From the NCBI RefSeq assembly GCF_963966145.1, contig NC_091046.1:45570001-45634000 (forward strand): 64,000 nucleotides of DNA, in the 5' to 3' direction. Shown one piece after another: positions 53,597 to 64,000 of this stretch. Positions within the stretch are counted from its first letter, which is position 1, and every line of letters starts with the position of its first letter. This DNA comes from Tenebrio molitor (lineage: Eukaryota > Arthropoda > Insecta > Coleoptera > Tenebrionidae). Below the pieces are notes generated by a model. It saw nothing but the letters and a program-made list of their open reading frames with translations, was not told the origin of the DNA and searched no databases. The position numbers were made by a program, and so were the translations under genes.

Positions 53597-56500
53597 TCAT
53601 GGTTTTTTGATTTTTTTTTTGTCGCCGATTCGAACCAAATTGCAGTCAGTTATTGAACACGATGAGTTGAATTCAGGTGTAGTAAAAGTTCCGGCCATTG
53701 AACCCATTTTTTGCTGTGGGAGCCAAAAATATGGATTTTTGGTTTTTTGCGAATTTCTCTGAAACGGGAAAATCCAGGTAAATTTTTTTCGGCTCAGAAG
53801 AAGCGCCTTGACAAGAGCAATCCAACGGTGCAAAATTCATTGCCATATGTGGCTTAATAAGAGACCTATGGGCGTTTAAATGATTTTCCGAAGTGAAAAT
53901 TAGATAGAAGGGGGGGGTACGTGGTTTTTTTCCAAAAATTTTTTGTCGCCGATTCGAACCAAATTGCTGTCAGTTATTGAATAGGATGAGCTGAATTCAG
54001 GTATAGTAAAAGTTCCGGCCATTGAACCCATTTTTTGCTGTGGGAGCCAAAAATATGGATTTTTTGGATTTTTGCGAATTTCTCTGAAACGGGAAAATCC
54101 AGGTAAATTTTTTTCGGCTCAGAAGAAGCGCCTTGACAAGAGCAATCCAACGGTGCAAAATTCATTGCCATATGTGGCTTAATAAGAGACCTATGGGCGT
54201 TTAAATGATTTTCCGAAGTGAAAATTAGATAGAAGGGGGGGGTACGTGGTTTTTTTCCAAAAATTTTTTGTCGCCGATTCGAACCAAATTGCTGTCAGTT
54301 ATTGAATAGGATGAGCTGAATTCAGGTATAGTAAAAGTTCCGGCCATTGAACCCATTTTTTGCTGTGGGAGCCAAAAATATGGATTTTTTGGATTTTTGC
54401 GAATTTCTCTGAAACGGGAAAATCCAGGTAAATTTTTTTCGGCTCAGAAGAAGCGCCTTGACAAGAGCAATCCAACGGTGCAAAATTCATTGCCATATGT
54501 GGCTTAATAAGAGAGCTATGGGCGTTTAAATGATTTTCCGAAGTGAAAATTAGATAGAAGGGGGGGGTACGTGGTTTTTTTCGAAAATTTTTTTGTCGCC
54601 GATTCGAACCAAATTGCTGTCAGTTATTGAATAGGATGAGTTGAATTCAGGTATAGTAAAAGTTCCGGCCATTGAACCCATTTTTTGCTGTGGGAGCCAA
54701 AAATATGGATTTTTTGGTTTTTTGCGAATTTCTCTGAAACGGGAAAATCCAGGTAAATTTTTTTCGGCTCAGAAGAAGCGCCTTGACAAGAGCAATCCAA
54801 CGGTGCAAAATTCATTGCCATATGTGGCTTAATAACAGAGCTATGGGCGTTTAAATGATTTTCCGAAGTGAAAATTAGATAGAAGGGGGGGGTACGTGGT
54901 TTTTTCCAAAAATTTTTTGTCGCCGATTCGAACCAAATTGCAGTCAGTTATTGAACACGATGAGTTGAATTCAGGTGTAGTAAAAGTTCCGGCCATTGAA
55001 CCCATTTTTTGCTGTGGGAGCCAAAAATATGGATTTTTGGTTTTTTGCGAATTTCTCTGAAACGGGAAAATCCAGGTAAATTTTTTTCGGCTCAGAAGAA
55101 GCGCCTTGACAAGAGCAATCCAACGGTGCAAAATTCATTGCCATATGTGGCTTAATAAGAGAGCTATGGGCGTTTAAATGATTTTCCGAAGTGAAAATTA
55201 GATAGAAGGGGGGGGTACGTGGTTTTTTTCCAAAAATTTTTTGTCGCCGATTCGAACCAAATTGCTGTCAGTTATTGAATAGGATGAGCTGAATTCAGGT
55301 ATAGTAAAAGTTCCGGCCATTGAACCCATTTTTTGCTGTGGGAGCCAAAAATAAGGATTTTTTGGATTTTTGCGAATTTCTCTGAAACGGGAAAATCCAG
55401 GTAAATTTTTTTCGGCTCAGAAGAAGCGCCTTGACAAGAGCAATCCAACGGTGCAAAATTCATTGCCATATGTGGCTTAATAAGAGAGCTATGGGCGTTT
55501 AAATGATTTTCCGAAGTGAAAATTAGATAGAAGGGGGGGGTACGTGGTTTTTTCCAAAAATTTTTTGTCGCCGATTCGAACCAAATTGCTGTCAGTTATT
55601 GAATAGGATGAGCTGAATTCAGGTATAGTAAAAGTTCCGGCCATTGAACCCATTTTTTGCTGTGGGAGCCAAAAATAAGGATTTTTTGGATTTTTGCGAA
55701 TTTCTCTGAAACGGGAAAATCCAGGTAAATTTTTTTCGGCTCAGAAGAAGCGCCTTGACAAGAGCAATCCAACGGTGCAAAATTCATTGCCATATGTGGC
55801 TTAATAAGAGAGCTATGGGCGTTTAAATGATTTTCCGAAGTGAAAATTAGATAGAAGGGGGGGGTACGTGGTTTTTTTCCAAAATTTTTTTGTCGCCGAT
55901 TCGAACCAAATTGCTGTCAGTTATTGAATAGGATGAGCTGAATTCAGGTATAGTAAAAGTTCCGGCCATTGAACCCATTTTTTGCTGTGGGAGCCAAAAA
56001 TATGGATTTTTTGGATTTTTGCGAATTTCTCTGAAACGGGAAAATCCAGGTAAATTTTTTTCGGCTCAGAAGAAGCGCCTTGACAAGAGCAATCCAACGG
56101 TGCAAAATTCATTGCCATATGTGGCTTAATAAGAGAGCTATGGGCGTTTAAATGATTTTCCGAAGTGAAAATTAGATAGAAGGGGGGGGTACGTGGTTTT
56201 TTTCCAAAAATTTTTTGTCGCCGATTCGAACCAAATTGCTGTCAGTTATTGAATAGGATGAGCTGAATTCAGGTATAGTAAAAGTTCCGGCCATTGAACC
56301 CATTTTTTGCTGTGGGAGCCAAAAATATGGATTTTTTGGATTTTTGCGAATTTCTCTGAAACGGGAAAATCCAGGTAAATTTTTTTCGGCTCAGAAGAAG
56401 CGCCTTGACAAGAGCAATCCAACGGTGCAAAATTCATTGCCATATGTGGCTTAATAAGAGAGCTATGGGCGTTTAAATGATTTTCCGAAGTGAAAATTAG

Positions 56501-59500
56501 ATAGAAGGGGGGGGTACGTGGTTTTTTTCCAAAAATTTTTTGTCGCCGATTCGAACCAAATTGCTGTCAGTTATTGAATAGGATGAGCTGAATTCAGGTA
56601 TAGTAAAAGTTCCGGCCATTGAACCCATTTTTTGCTGTGGGAGCCAAAAATATGGATTTTTGGTTTTTTGCGAATTTCTCTGAAACGGGAAAATCCAGGT
56701 AAATTTTTTTCGGCTCAGAAGAAGCGCCTTGACAAGAGCAATCCAACGGTGCAAAATTCATTGCCATATGTGGCTTAATAAGAGAGCTATGGGCGTTTAA
56801 ATGATTTTCCGAAGTGAAAATTAGATAGAAGGGGGGGGGTACGTGGTTTTTTTCCAAAATTTTTTTGTCGCCGATTCGAACCAAATTGCTGTCAGTTATT
56901 GAATAGGATGAGTTGAATTCAGGTATAGTAAAAGTTCCGGCCATTGAACCCATTTTTTGCTGTGGGAGCCAAAAATATGGATTTTTTGGTTTTTTGCGAA
57001 TTTCTCTGAAACGGGAAAATCCAGGTAAATTTTTTTCGGCTCAGAAGAAGCGCCTTGACAAGAGCAATCCAACGGTGCAAAATTTATTGCCAGATGTGGC
57101 TTAATAAGAGAGCTATGGGCGTTTAAATGGTTTTCCGAAGTGAAAATTAGATAGAAGGGGGGGGGGTACGTGGTTTTTTTCCAAAAATTTTTTGTCGCCG
57201 ATTCGAACCAAATTGCTGTCAGTTATTGAATAGGATGAGCTGAATTCAGGTATAGTAAAAGTTCCGGCCATTGAACCCATTTTTTGCTGTGGGAGCCAAA
57301 AATATGGATTTTTTGGATTTTTGCGAATTTCTCTGAAACGGGAAAAATCCTGGTAAATTTTTTTCGGCTCAGAAGAAGCGCCTTGACAAGAGCAATCCAA
57401 CGGTGCAAAATTCATTGCCATATGTGGCTTAATAAGAGAGCTATGGGCGTTTAAATGATTTTCCGAAGTGAAAATTAGATAGAAGGGGGGGTACGTGGTT
57501 TTTTTCCAAAAATTTTTTGTCGCCGATTCGAACCAAATTGCTGTCAGTTATTGAATAGGATGAGCTGAATTCAGGTATAGTAAAAGTTCCGGCCATTGAA
57601 CCCATTTTTTGCTGTGGGAGCCAAAAATATGGATTTTTTGGATTTTTGCGAATTTCTCTGAAACGGGAAAATCCAGGTAAATTTTTTTCGGCTCAGAAGA
57701 AGCGCCTTGACAAGAGCAATCCAACGGTGCAAAATTCATTGCCATATGTGGCTTAATAAGAGAGCTATGGGCGTTTAAATGATTTTCCGAAGTGAAAATT
57801 AGATAGAAGGGGGGGTACGTGGTTTTTTTCCAAAAATTTTTTGTCGCCGATTCGAACCAAATTGCTGTCAGTTATTGAATAGGATGAGCTGAATTCAGGT
57901 ATAGTAAAAGTTCCGGCCATTGAACCCATTTTTTGCTGTGGGAGCCAAAAATATGGATTTTTTGGATTTTTGCGAATTTCTCTGAAACGGGAAAATCCAG
58001 GTAAATTTTTTTCGGCTCAGAAGAAGCGCCTTGACAAGAGCAATCCAACGGTGCAAAATTCATTGCCATATGTGGCTTAATAAGAGAGCTATGGGCGTTT
58101 AAATGATTTTCCGAAGTGAAAATTAGATAGAAGGGGGGGGTACGTGGTTTTTTTCGAAAATTTTTTTTCGCCGATTCGAACCAAATTGCTGTCAGTTATT
58201 GAATAGGATGAGTTGAATTCAGGTATAGTAAAAGTTCCGGCCATTGAACCCATTTTTTGCTGTGGGAGCCAAAAATATGGATTTTTTGGTTTGTTGCGAA
58301 TTTCTCTGAAACGGGAAAATCCAGGTAAATTTTTTTCGGCTCAGAAGAAGCGCCTTGACAAGAGCAATCCAACGTTGCAAAATTCATTGCCATATGTGGC
58401 TTAATAAGAGAGCTATGGGCGTTTAAATGATTTTCCGAAGTGAAAATTAGATAGAAGGGGGGGGGGGGTACGTGGTTTTTTTCCAAAAATTTTTTGTCGC
58501 CGATTCGAACCAAATTGCTGTCAGTTATTGAATAGGATGAGCTGAATTCAGGTATAGTAAAAGTTCCGGCCAATGAACCCATTTTTTGCTGTGGGAGCCA
58601 AAAATATGGATTTTTTGGATTTTTGCGAATTTCTCTGAAACGGGAAAATCCAGGTAAATTTTTTTCGGCTCAGAAGAAGCGCCTTGACAAGAGCAATCCA
58701 ACGGTGCAAAATTCATTGCCATATGTGGCTTAATAAGAGAGCTATGGGCGTTTAAATGATTTTCCGAAGTGAAAATTAGATAGAAGGGGGGGGTACGTGG
58801 TTTTTTCCAAAAATTTTTTGTCGCCGATTCGAACCAAATTGCAGTCAGTTATTGAACACGATGAGTTGAATTCAGGTCTAGTAAAAGTTCCGGCCATTGA
58901 ACCCATTTTTTGCTGTGGGAGCCAAAAATATGGATTTTTTGGTTTTTTGCGAATTTCTCTGAAACGGGAAAATCCAGGTAAATTTTTTTCGGCTCAGAAG
59001 AAGCGCCTTGACAAGAGCAATCCAACGGTGCAAAATTCATTGCCATATGTGGCTTAATAAGAGAGCTATGGGCGTTTAAATGATTTTCCGAAGTGAAAAT
59101 TAGATAGAAGGGGGGGGTACGTGGTTTTTTTCCAAAAATTTTTTGTCGCCGATTCGAACCAAATTGCTGTCAGTTATTGAATAGGATGAGCTGAATTCAG
59201 GTATAGTAAAAGTTCCAGCCATTGAACCCATTTTTTGCTGTGGGAGCCAAAAATATGGATTTTTGGTTTTTCGCGAATTTCTCTGAAACCGGAAAATCCA
59301 GGTAAATTTTTTTCGGCTCAGAAGAAGCGCCTTGACAAGAGCAATCCAACGGTGCAAAATTCATTGCCATATGTGGCTTAATAAGAGAGCTATGGGCGTT
59401 TAAATGATTTTCCGAAGTGAAAATTAGATAGAAGGGGGGGTACGTGGTTTTTTTCCAAAAATTTTTTGTCGCCGATTCGAACCAAATTGCAGTCATTTAT

Positions 59501-62500
59501 TGAACACGATGAGTTGAATTCAGGTATAGTAAAAGTTCCGGCCATTGAACCCATTTTTTGCTGTGGGAGCCAAAAATATGGATTTTTTGGTTTTTTGCGA
59601 ATTTCTCTGAAACGGGAAAATCCAGGTAAATTTTTTTCGGCTCAGAAGAAGCGCCTTGACAAGAGCAATCCAACGGTGCAAAATTCATTGCCATATGTGG
59701 CTTAATAAGAGAGCTATGGGCGTTTAAATGATTTTCCGAAGTGAAAATTAGATAGAAGGGGGGGGTACGTGGTTTTTTTCCAAAAATTTTTTGTCGCCGA
59801 TTCGAACCAAATTGCTGTCAGTTATTGAATAGGATGAGCTGAATTCAGGTATAGTAAAAGTTCCGGCCATTGAACCCATTTTTTGCTGTGGGAGCCAAAA
59901 ATATGGATTTTTTGGATTTTTGCGAATTTCTCTGAAACGGGAAAATCCAGGTAAATTTTTTTCGGCTCAGAAGAAGCGCCTTGACAAGAGCAATCCAACG
60001 GTGCAAAATTCATTGCCATATGTGGCTTAATAAGAGAGCTATGGGCGTTTAAATGATTTTCCGAAGTGAATATTAGATAGAAGGGGGGGGTACGTGGTTT
60101 TTTTCGAAAATTTTTTTGTCGCCGATTCGAACCAAATTGCTGTCAGTTATTGAATAGGATGAGTTGAATTCAGGTATAGTAAAAGTTCCGGCCATTGAAC
60201 CCATTTTTTGCTGTGGGAGCCAAAAATATGGATTTTTTGGATTTTTGCGAATTTCTCTGAAACGGGAAAATCCAGGTAAATTTTTTTCGGCTCAGAAGAA
60301 GCGCCTTGACAAGAGCAATCCAACGGTGCAAAATTCATTGCCATATGTGGCTTAATAAGAGAGCTATGGGCGTTTAAATGATTTTCCGAAGTGAAAATTA
60401 GATAGAAGGGGGGGGTACGTGGTTTTTTCCAAAAATTTTTTGTCGCCGATTCGAACCAAATTGCAGTCAGTTATTGAACACGATGAGTTGAATTCAGGTC
60501 TAGTAAAAGTTCCGGCCATTGAACCCATTTTTTGCTGTGGGAGCCAAAAATATGGATTTTTTGGTTTTTTGCGAATTTCTCTGAAACGGGAAAATCCAGG
60601 TAAATTTTTTTCGGCTCAGAAGAAGCGCCTTGACAAGAGCAATCCAACGGTGCAAAATTCATTGCCATATGTGGCTTAATAAGAGAGCTATGGGCGTTTA
60701 AATGATTTTCCGAAGTGAAAATTAGATAGAAGGGGGGGGTACGTGGTTTTTTTCCAAAAATTTTTTGTCGCCGATTCGAACCAAATTGCTGTCAGTTATT
60801 GAATAGGATGAGCTGAATTCAGGTATAGTAAAAGTTCCAGCCATTGAACCCATTTTTTGCTGTGGGAGCCAAAAATATGGATTTTTGGTTTTTCGCGAAT
60901 TTCTCTGAAACCGGAAAATCCAGGTAAATTTTTTTCGGCTCAGAAGAAGCGCCTTGACAAGAGCAATCCAACGGTGCAAAATTCATTGCCATATGTGGCT
61001 TAATAAGAGAGCTATGGGCGTTTAAATGATTTTCCGAAGTGAAAATTAGATAGAAGGGGGGGTACGTGGTTTTTTTCCAAAAATTTTTTGTCGCCGATTC
61101 GAACCAAATTGCAGTCATTTATTGAACACGATGAGTTGAATTCAGGTATAGTAAAAGTTCCGGCCATTGAACCCATTTTTTGCTGTGGGAGCCAAAAATA
61201 TGGATTTTTTGGATTTTTGCGAATTTCTCTGAAACGGGAAAATCCAGGTAAATTTTTTTTCGGCTCAGAAGAAGCGCCTTGACAAGAGCAATCCAACGGT
61301 GCAAAATTCATTGCCATATGTGGCTTAATAACAGAGCTATGGGCGTTTAAATGATTTTCCGAAGTGAAAATTAGATAGAAGGGGGGGGTACGTGGTTTTT
61401 TTCCAAAAATTTTTTGTCGCCGATTCGAACCAAATTGCTGTCGGTTATTGAATAGGATGAGCTGAATTCAGGTATAGTAAAAGTTCCGGCCATTGAACCC
61501 ATTTTTTGCTGTGGGAGCCAAAAATATGGATTTTTTGTTTTTTTGCGAATTTCTCTGAAACGGGAAAATCCAGGTAAATTTTTTTCGGCTCAGAAGAAGC
61601 GCCTTGACAAGAGCAATCCAACGGTGCAAAATTCATTGCCATATGTGGCTTAATAACAAAGCTATGGGCGTTTAAATGATTTTCCGAAGTGAAAATTAGA
61701 TAGAAGGGGGGGCTACGTGGTTTTTTTCGAAAAATTTTTTGTCGCCGATTCGAACCAAATTGCTGTCAGTTATTGAATAGGATGAGTTGAATTCAGGTAT
61801 AGTAAAAGTTCCGGCCATTGAACCCATTTTTTGCTGTGGGAGCCAAAAATATGGATTTTTTGGATTTTTGCGAATTTCTCTGAAACGGGAAAATCCAGGT
61901 AAATTTTTTTCGGCTCAGAAGAAGCGCCTTGACAAGAGCAATCCAACGGTGCAAAATTCATTGCCATATGTGGCTTAATAAGAGAGCTATGGGCGTTTAA
62001 ATGATTTTCCGAAGTGAAAATTAGATAGAAGAGGGGGGTACGTGGTTTTTTTCGAAAATTTTTTTGTCGCCGATTCGAACCAAATTGCTGTCAGTTATTG
62101 AATAGGATGAGTTGAATTCAGGTATAGTAAAAGTTCCGGCCATTGAACCCATTTTTTGCTGTGGGAGCCAAAAATATGGATTTTTTGGATTTTTGCGAAT
62201 TTCTCTGAAACGGGAAAATCCAGGTAAATTTTTTTCGGCTCAGAAGAAGCGCCTTGACAAGAGCAATCCAACGGTGCAAAATTCATTGCCATATGTGGCT
62301 TAATAAGAGAGCTATGGGCGTTTAAATGATTTTCCGAAGTGAAAATTAGATAGAAGAGGGGGGTACGTGGTTTTTTTCGAAAATTTTTTTGTCGCCGATT
62401 CGAACCAAATTGCTGTCAGTTATTGAATAGGATGAGTTGAATTCAGGTATAGTAAAAGTTCCGGCCATTGAACCCATTTTTTGCTGTGGGAGCCAAAAAT

Positions 62501-64000
62501 ATGGATTTTTTGGTTTGTTGCGAATTTCTCTGAAACGGGAAAATCCAGGTAAATTTTTTTCGGCTCAGAAGAAGCGCCTTGACAAGAGCAATCCAACGGT
62601 GCAAAATTCATTGCCATATGTGGCTTAATAAGAGAGCTATGGGCGTTTAAATGATTTTCCGAAGTGAAAATTAGATAGAAGGGGGGGGTACGTGGTTTTT
62701 TCCAAAAATTTTTTGTCGCCGATTCGAACCAAATTGCAGTCAGTTATTGAACACGATGAGTTGAATTCAGGTCTAGTAAAAGTTCCGGCCATTGAACCCA
62801 TTTTTTGCTGTGGGAGCCAAAAATATGGATTTTTTGGTTTTTTGCGAATTTCTCTGAAACGGGAAAATCCAGGTAAATTTTTTTCGGCTCAGAAGAAGCG
62901 CCTTGACAAGAGCAATCCAACGGTGCAAAATTCATTGCCATATGTGGCTTAATAAGAGAGCTATGGGCGTTTAAATGATTTTCCGAAGTGAAAATTAGAT
63001 AGAAGGGGGGGGTACGTGGTTTTTTTCCAAAAATTTTTTGTCGCCGATTCGAACCAAATTGCTGTCAGTTATTGAATAGGATGAGCTGAATTCAGGTATA
63101 GTAAAAGTTCCAGCCATTGAACCCATTTTTTGCTGTGGGAGCCAAAAATATGGATTTTTGGTTTTTCGCGAATTTCTCTGAAACCGGAAAATCCAGGTAA
63201 ATTTTTTTCGGCTCAGAAGAAGCGCCTTGACAAGAGCAATCCAACGGTGCAAAATTCATTGCCATATGTGGCTTAATAAGAGAGCTATGGGCGTTTAAAT
63301 GATTTTCCGAAGTGAAAATTAGATAGAAGGGGGGGTACGTGGTTTTTTTCCAAAAATTTTTTGTCGCCGATTCGAACCAAATTGCTGTCAGTTATTGAAT
63401 AGGATGAGCTGAATTCAGGTATAGTAAAAGTTCCGGCCATTGAACCCATTTTTTGCTGTGGGAGCCAAAAATATGGATTTTTTGGATTTTTGCGAATTTC
63501 TCTGAAACGGGAAAATCCAGGTAAATTTTTTTCGCCTCAGAAGAAGCGCCTTGACAAGAGCAATCCAACGGTGCAAAATTCATTGCCATATGTGGCTTAA
63601 TAAGAGAGCTATGGGCGTTTAAATGATATTCCGAAGTGAAAATTAGATAGAAGGGGGGGGTACGTGGTTTTTTTCCAAAAATTTTTTGTCGCCGATTCGA
63701 ACCAAACTGCTGTCAGTTATTGAATAGGATGAGCTGAATTCAGGTATAGTAAAAGTTCCGGCCATTGAACCCATTTTTTGCTGTGGGAGCCAAAAATATG
63801 GATTTTTGGTTTTTTGCGAATTTCTCTGAAACGGGAAAATCCAGGTAAATTTTTTTCGGCTCAGAAGAAGCGCCTTGACAAGAGCAATCCAACGGTGCAA
63901 AATTCATTGCCATATGTGGCTTAATAAGAGAGCTATGGGCGTTTAAATGATTTTCCGAAGTGAAAATTAGATAGAAGGGGGGGTACGTGGTTTTTTTCCA
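53597..64000 (+). repeat. Satellite DNA array, ~325-bp monomer, ~32 copies, continues past window
   Basis: Head-to-tail monomers of 324-326 bp, all in one orientation, with only a few percent visible difference. Each contains GTCGCCGATTCGAACCAAAT, one EcoRI site (GAATTC), GTTCCGGCCATTGAACCCAT, CTCTGAAACGGGAAAATCC, AAGCGCCTTGACAAGAGCAA, CATATGTGGCTTAATAA and a G-run of about 7-12 before TACGTGG. Two monomer types differ at GCTGTCAG..AATAGGATGAG (common) versus GCAGTCA..AACACGATGAG (near 53640, 54941, 58842, 59487, 60464, 61109, 62736). The first monomer begins imperfectly (CATGGTTTTTTGATTTTTT). Recurrent open frames of 60-130 codons on both strands repeat with the unit and are not genes. I do not recognise the family; its length is in the range of several beetle satellites. 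Confidence 0.98.

Overview
The window reads as insect nuclear DNA. It holds one recognisable gene, a KCTD1/KCTD15-type BTB protein (insect twz/Tiwaz orthologue), split by a very long intron, a 3.8 kb intron and a 53-base intron. Around it are decayed Tc1/mariner and non-LTR elements, small inverted-repeat elements and tRNA-derived SINE heads. Insect-style core promoter motifs (Inr with DPE, TATA with Inr) fit. The abundance of homogeneous, gene-proximal satellite would suit a beetle (Coleoptera), but that placement is inference; nothing here fixes the species.

Layout. 1-5.4 kb: non-coding, with a Tc1 transposase scrap (2.05 kb) and an old tandem duplication (3.6-4.5 kb). 5.4-5.64 kb: GC-rich candidate promoter/5' exon whose open frame joins in phase with the exon at 42.8 kb. 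5.6-42.8 kb: probable giant first intron with a nested repeat cluster (9.8-15.9 kb), mariner remnants (17.3-18 kb, 29 kb, 40.6 kb), reverse-transcriptase remnants (18.2 and 27.7 kb), a three-copy 325-bp tandem repeat carrying a hairpin (21.4-22.3 kb), a TTTTCGG minisatellite with a 142-bp higher-order period (24.3-24.9 kb), a second candidate promoter (27.0 kb), an 84-bp minisatellite with a 421-bp higher-order period (31.0-33.6 kb) and a three-copy dispersed repeat. 42.8-48.7 kb: the twz coding exons and 3' UTR. 49-53.5 kb: two inverted-repeat elements, a CpG-rich island and a SINE-like head. 53.6-64 kb: about 32 head-to-tail copies of a roughly 325-bp satellite running off the window end.

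The twz protein is built from four exons: an N-terminal exon (42820-42909), a low-complexity Ser/Pro segment plus the start of BTB (43567-43758), the BTB core (47590-47795), and the C-terminal KCTD domain with stop (47849-48312). From the first in-frame ATG (42881) it is 296 residues. Two alternative 5' ends are suggested: a distal one at 5.4 kb that would extend the open frame, and a proximal one at 27.0 kb that would give the shorter protein.

The most unusual material is the repeat landscape. Four independent tandem arrays have different units, and three show higher-order structure. The terminal satellite begins next to a sequence that looks like a transposon end, and its monomers carry a partial CENP-B-box-like motif and an antisense tRNA-type B box. 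No bacterial-type genes, CRISPR arrays or operons are present. Most open frames in the window look like chance or repeat-derived frames.
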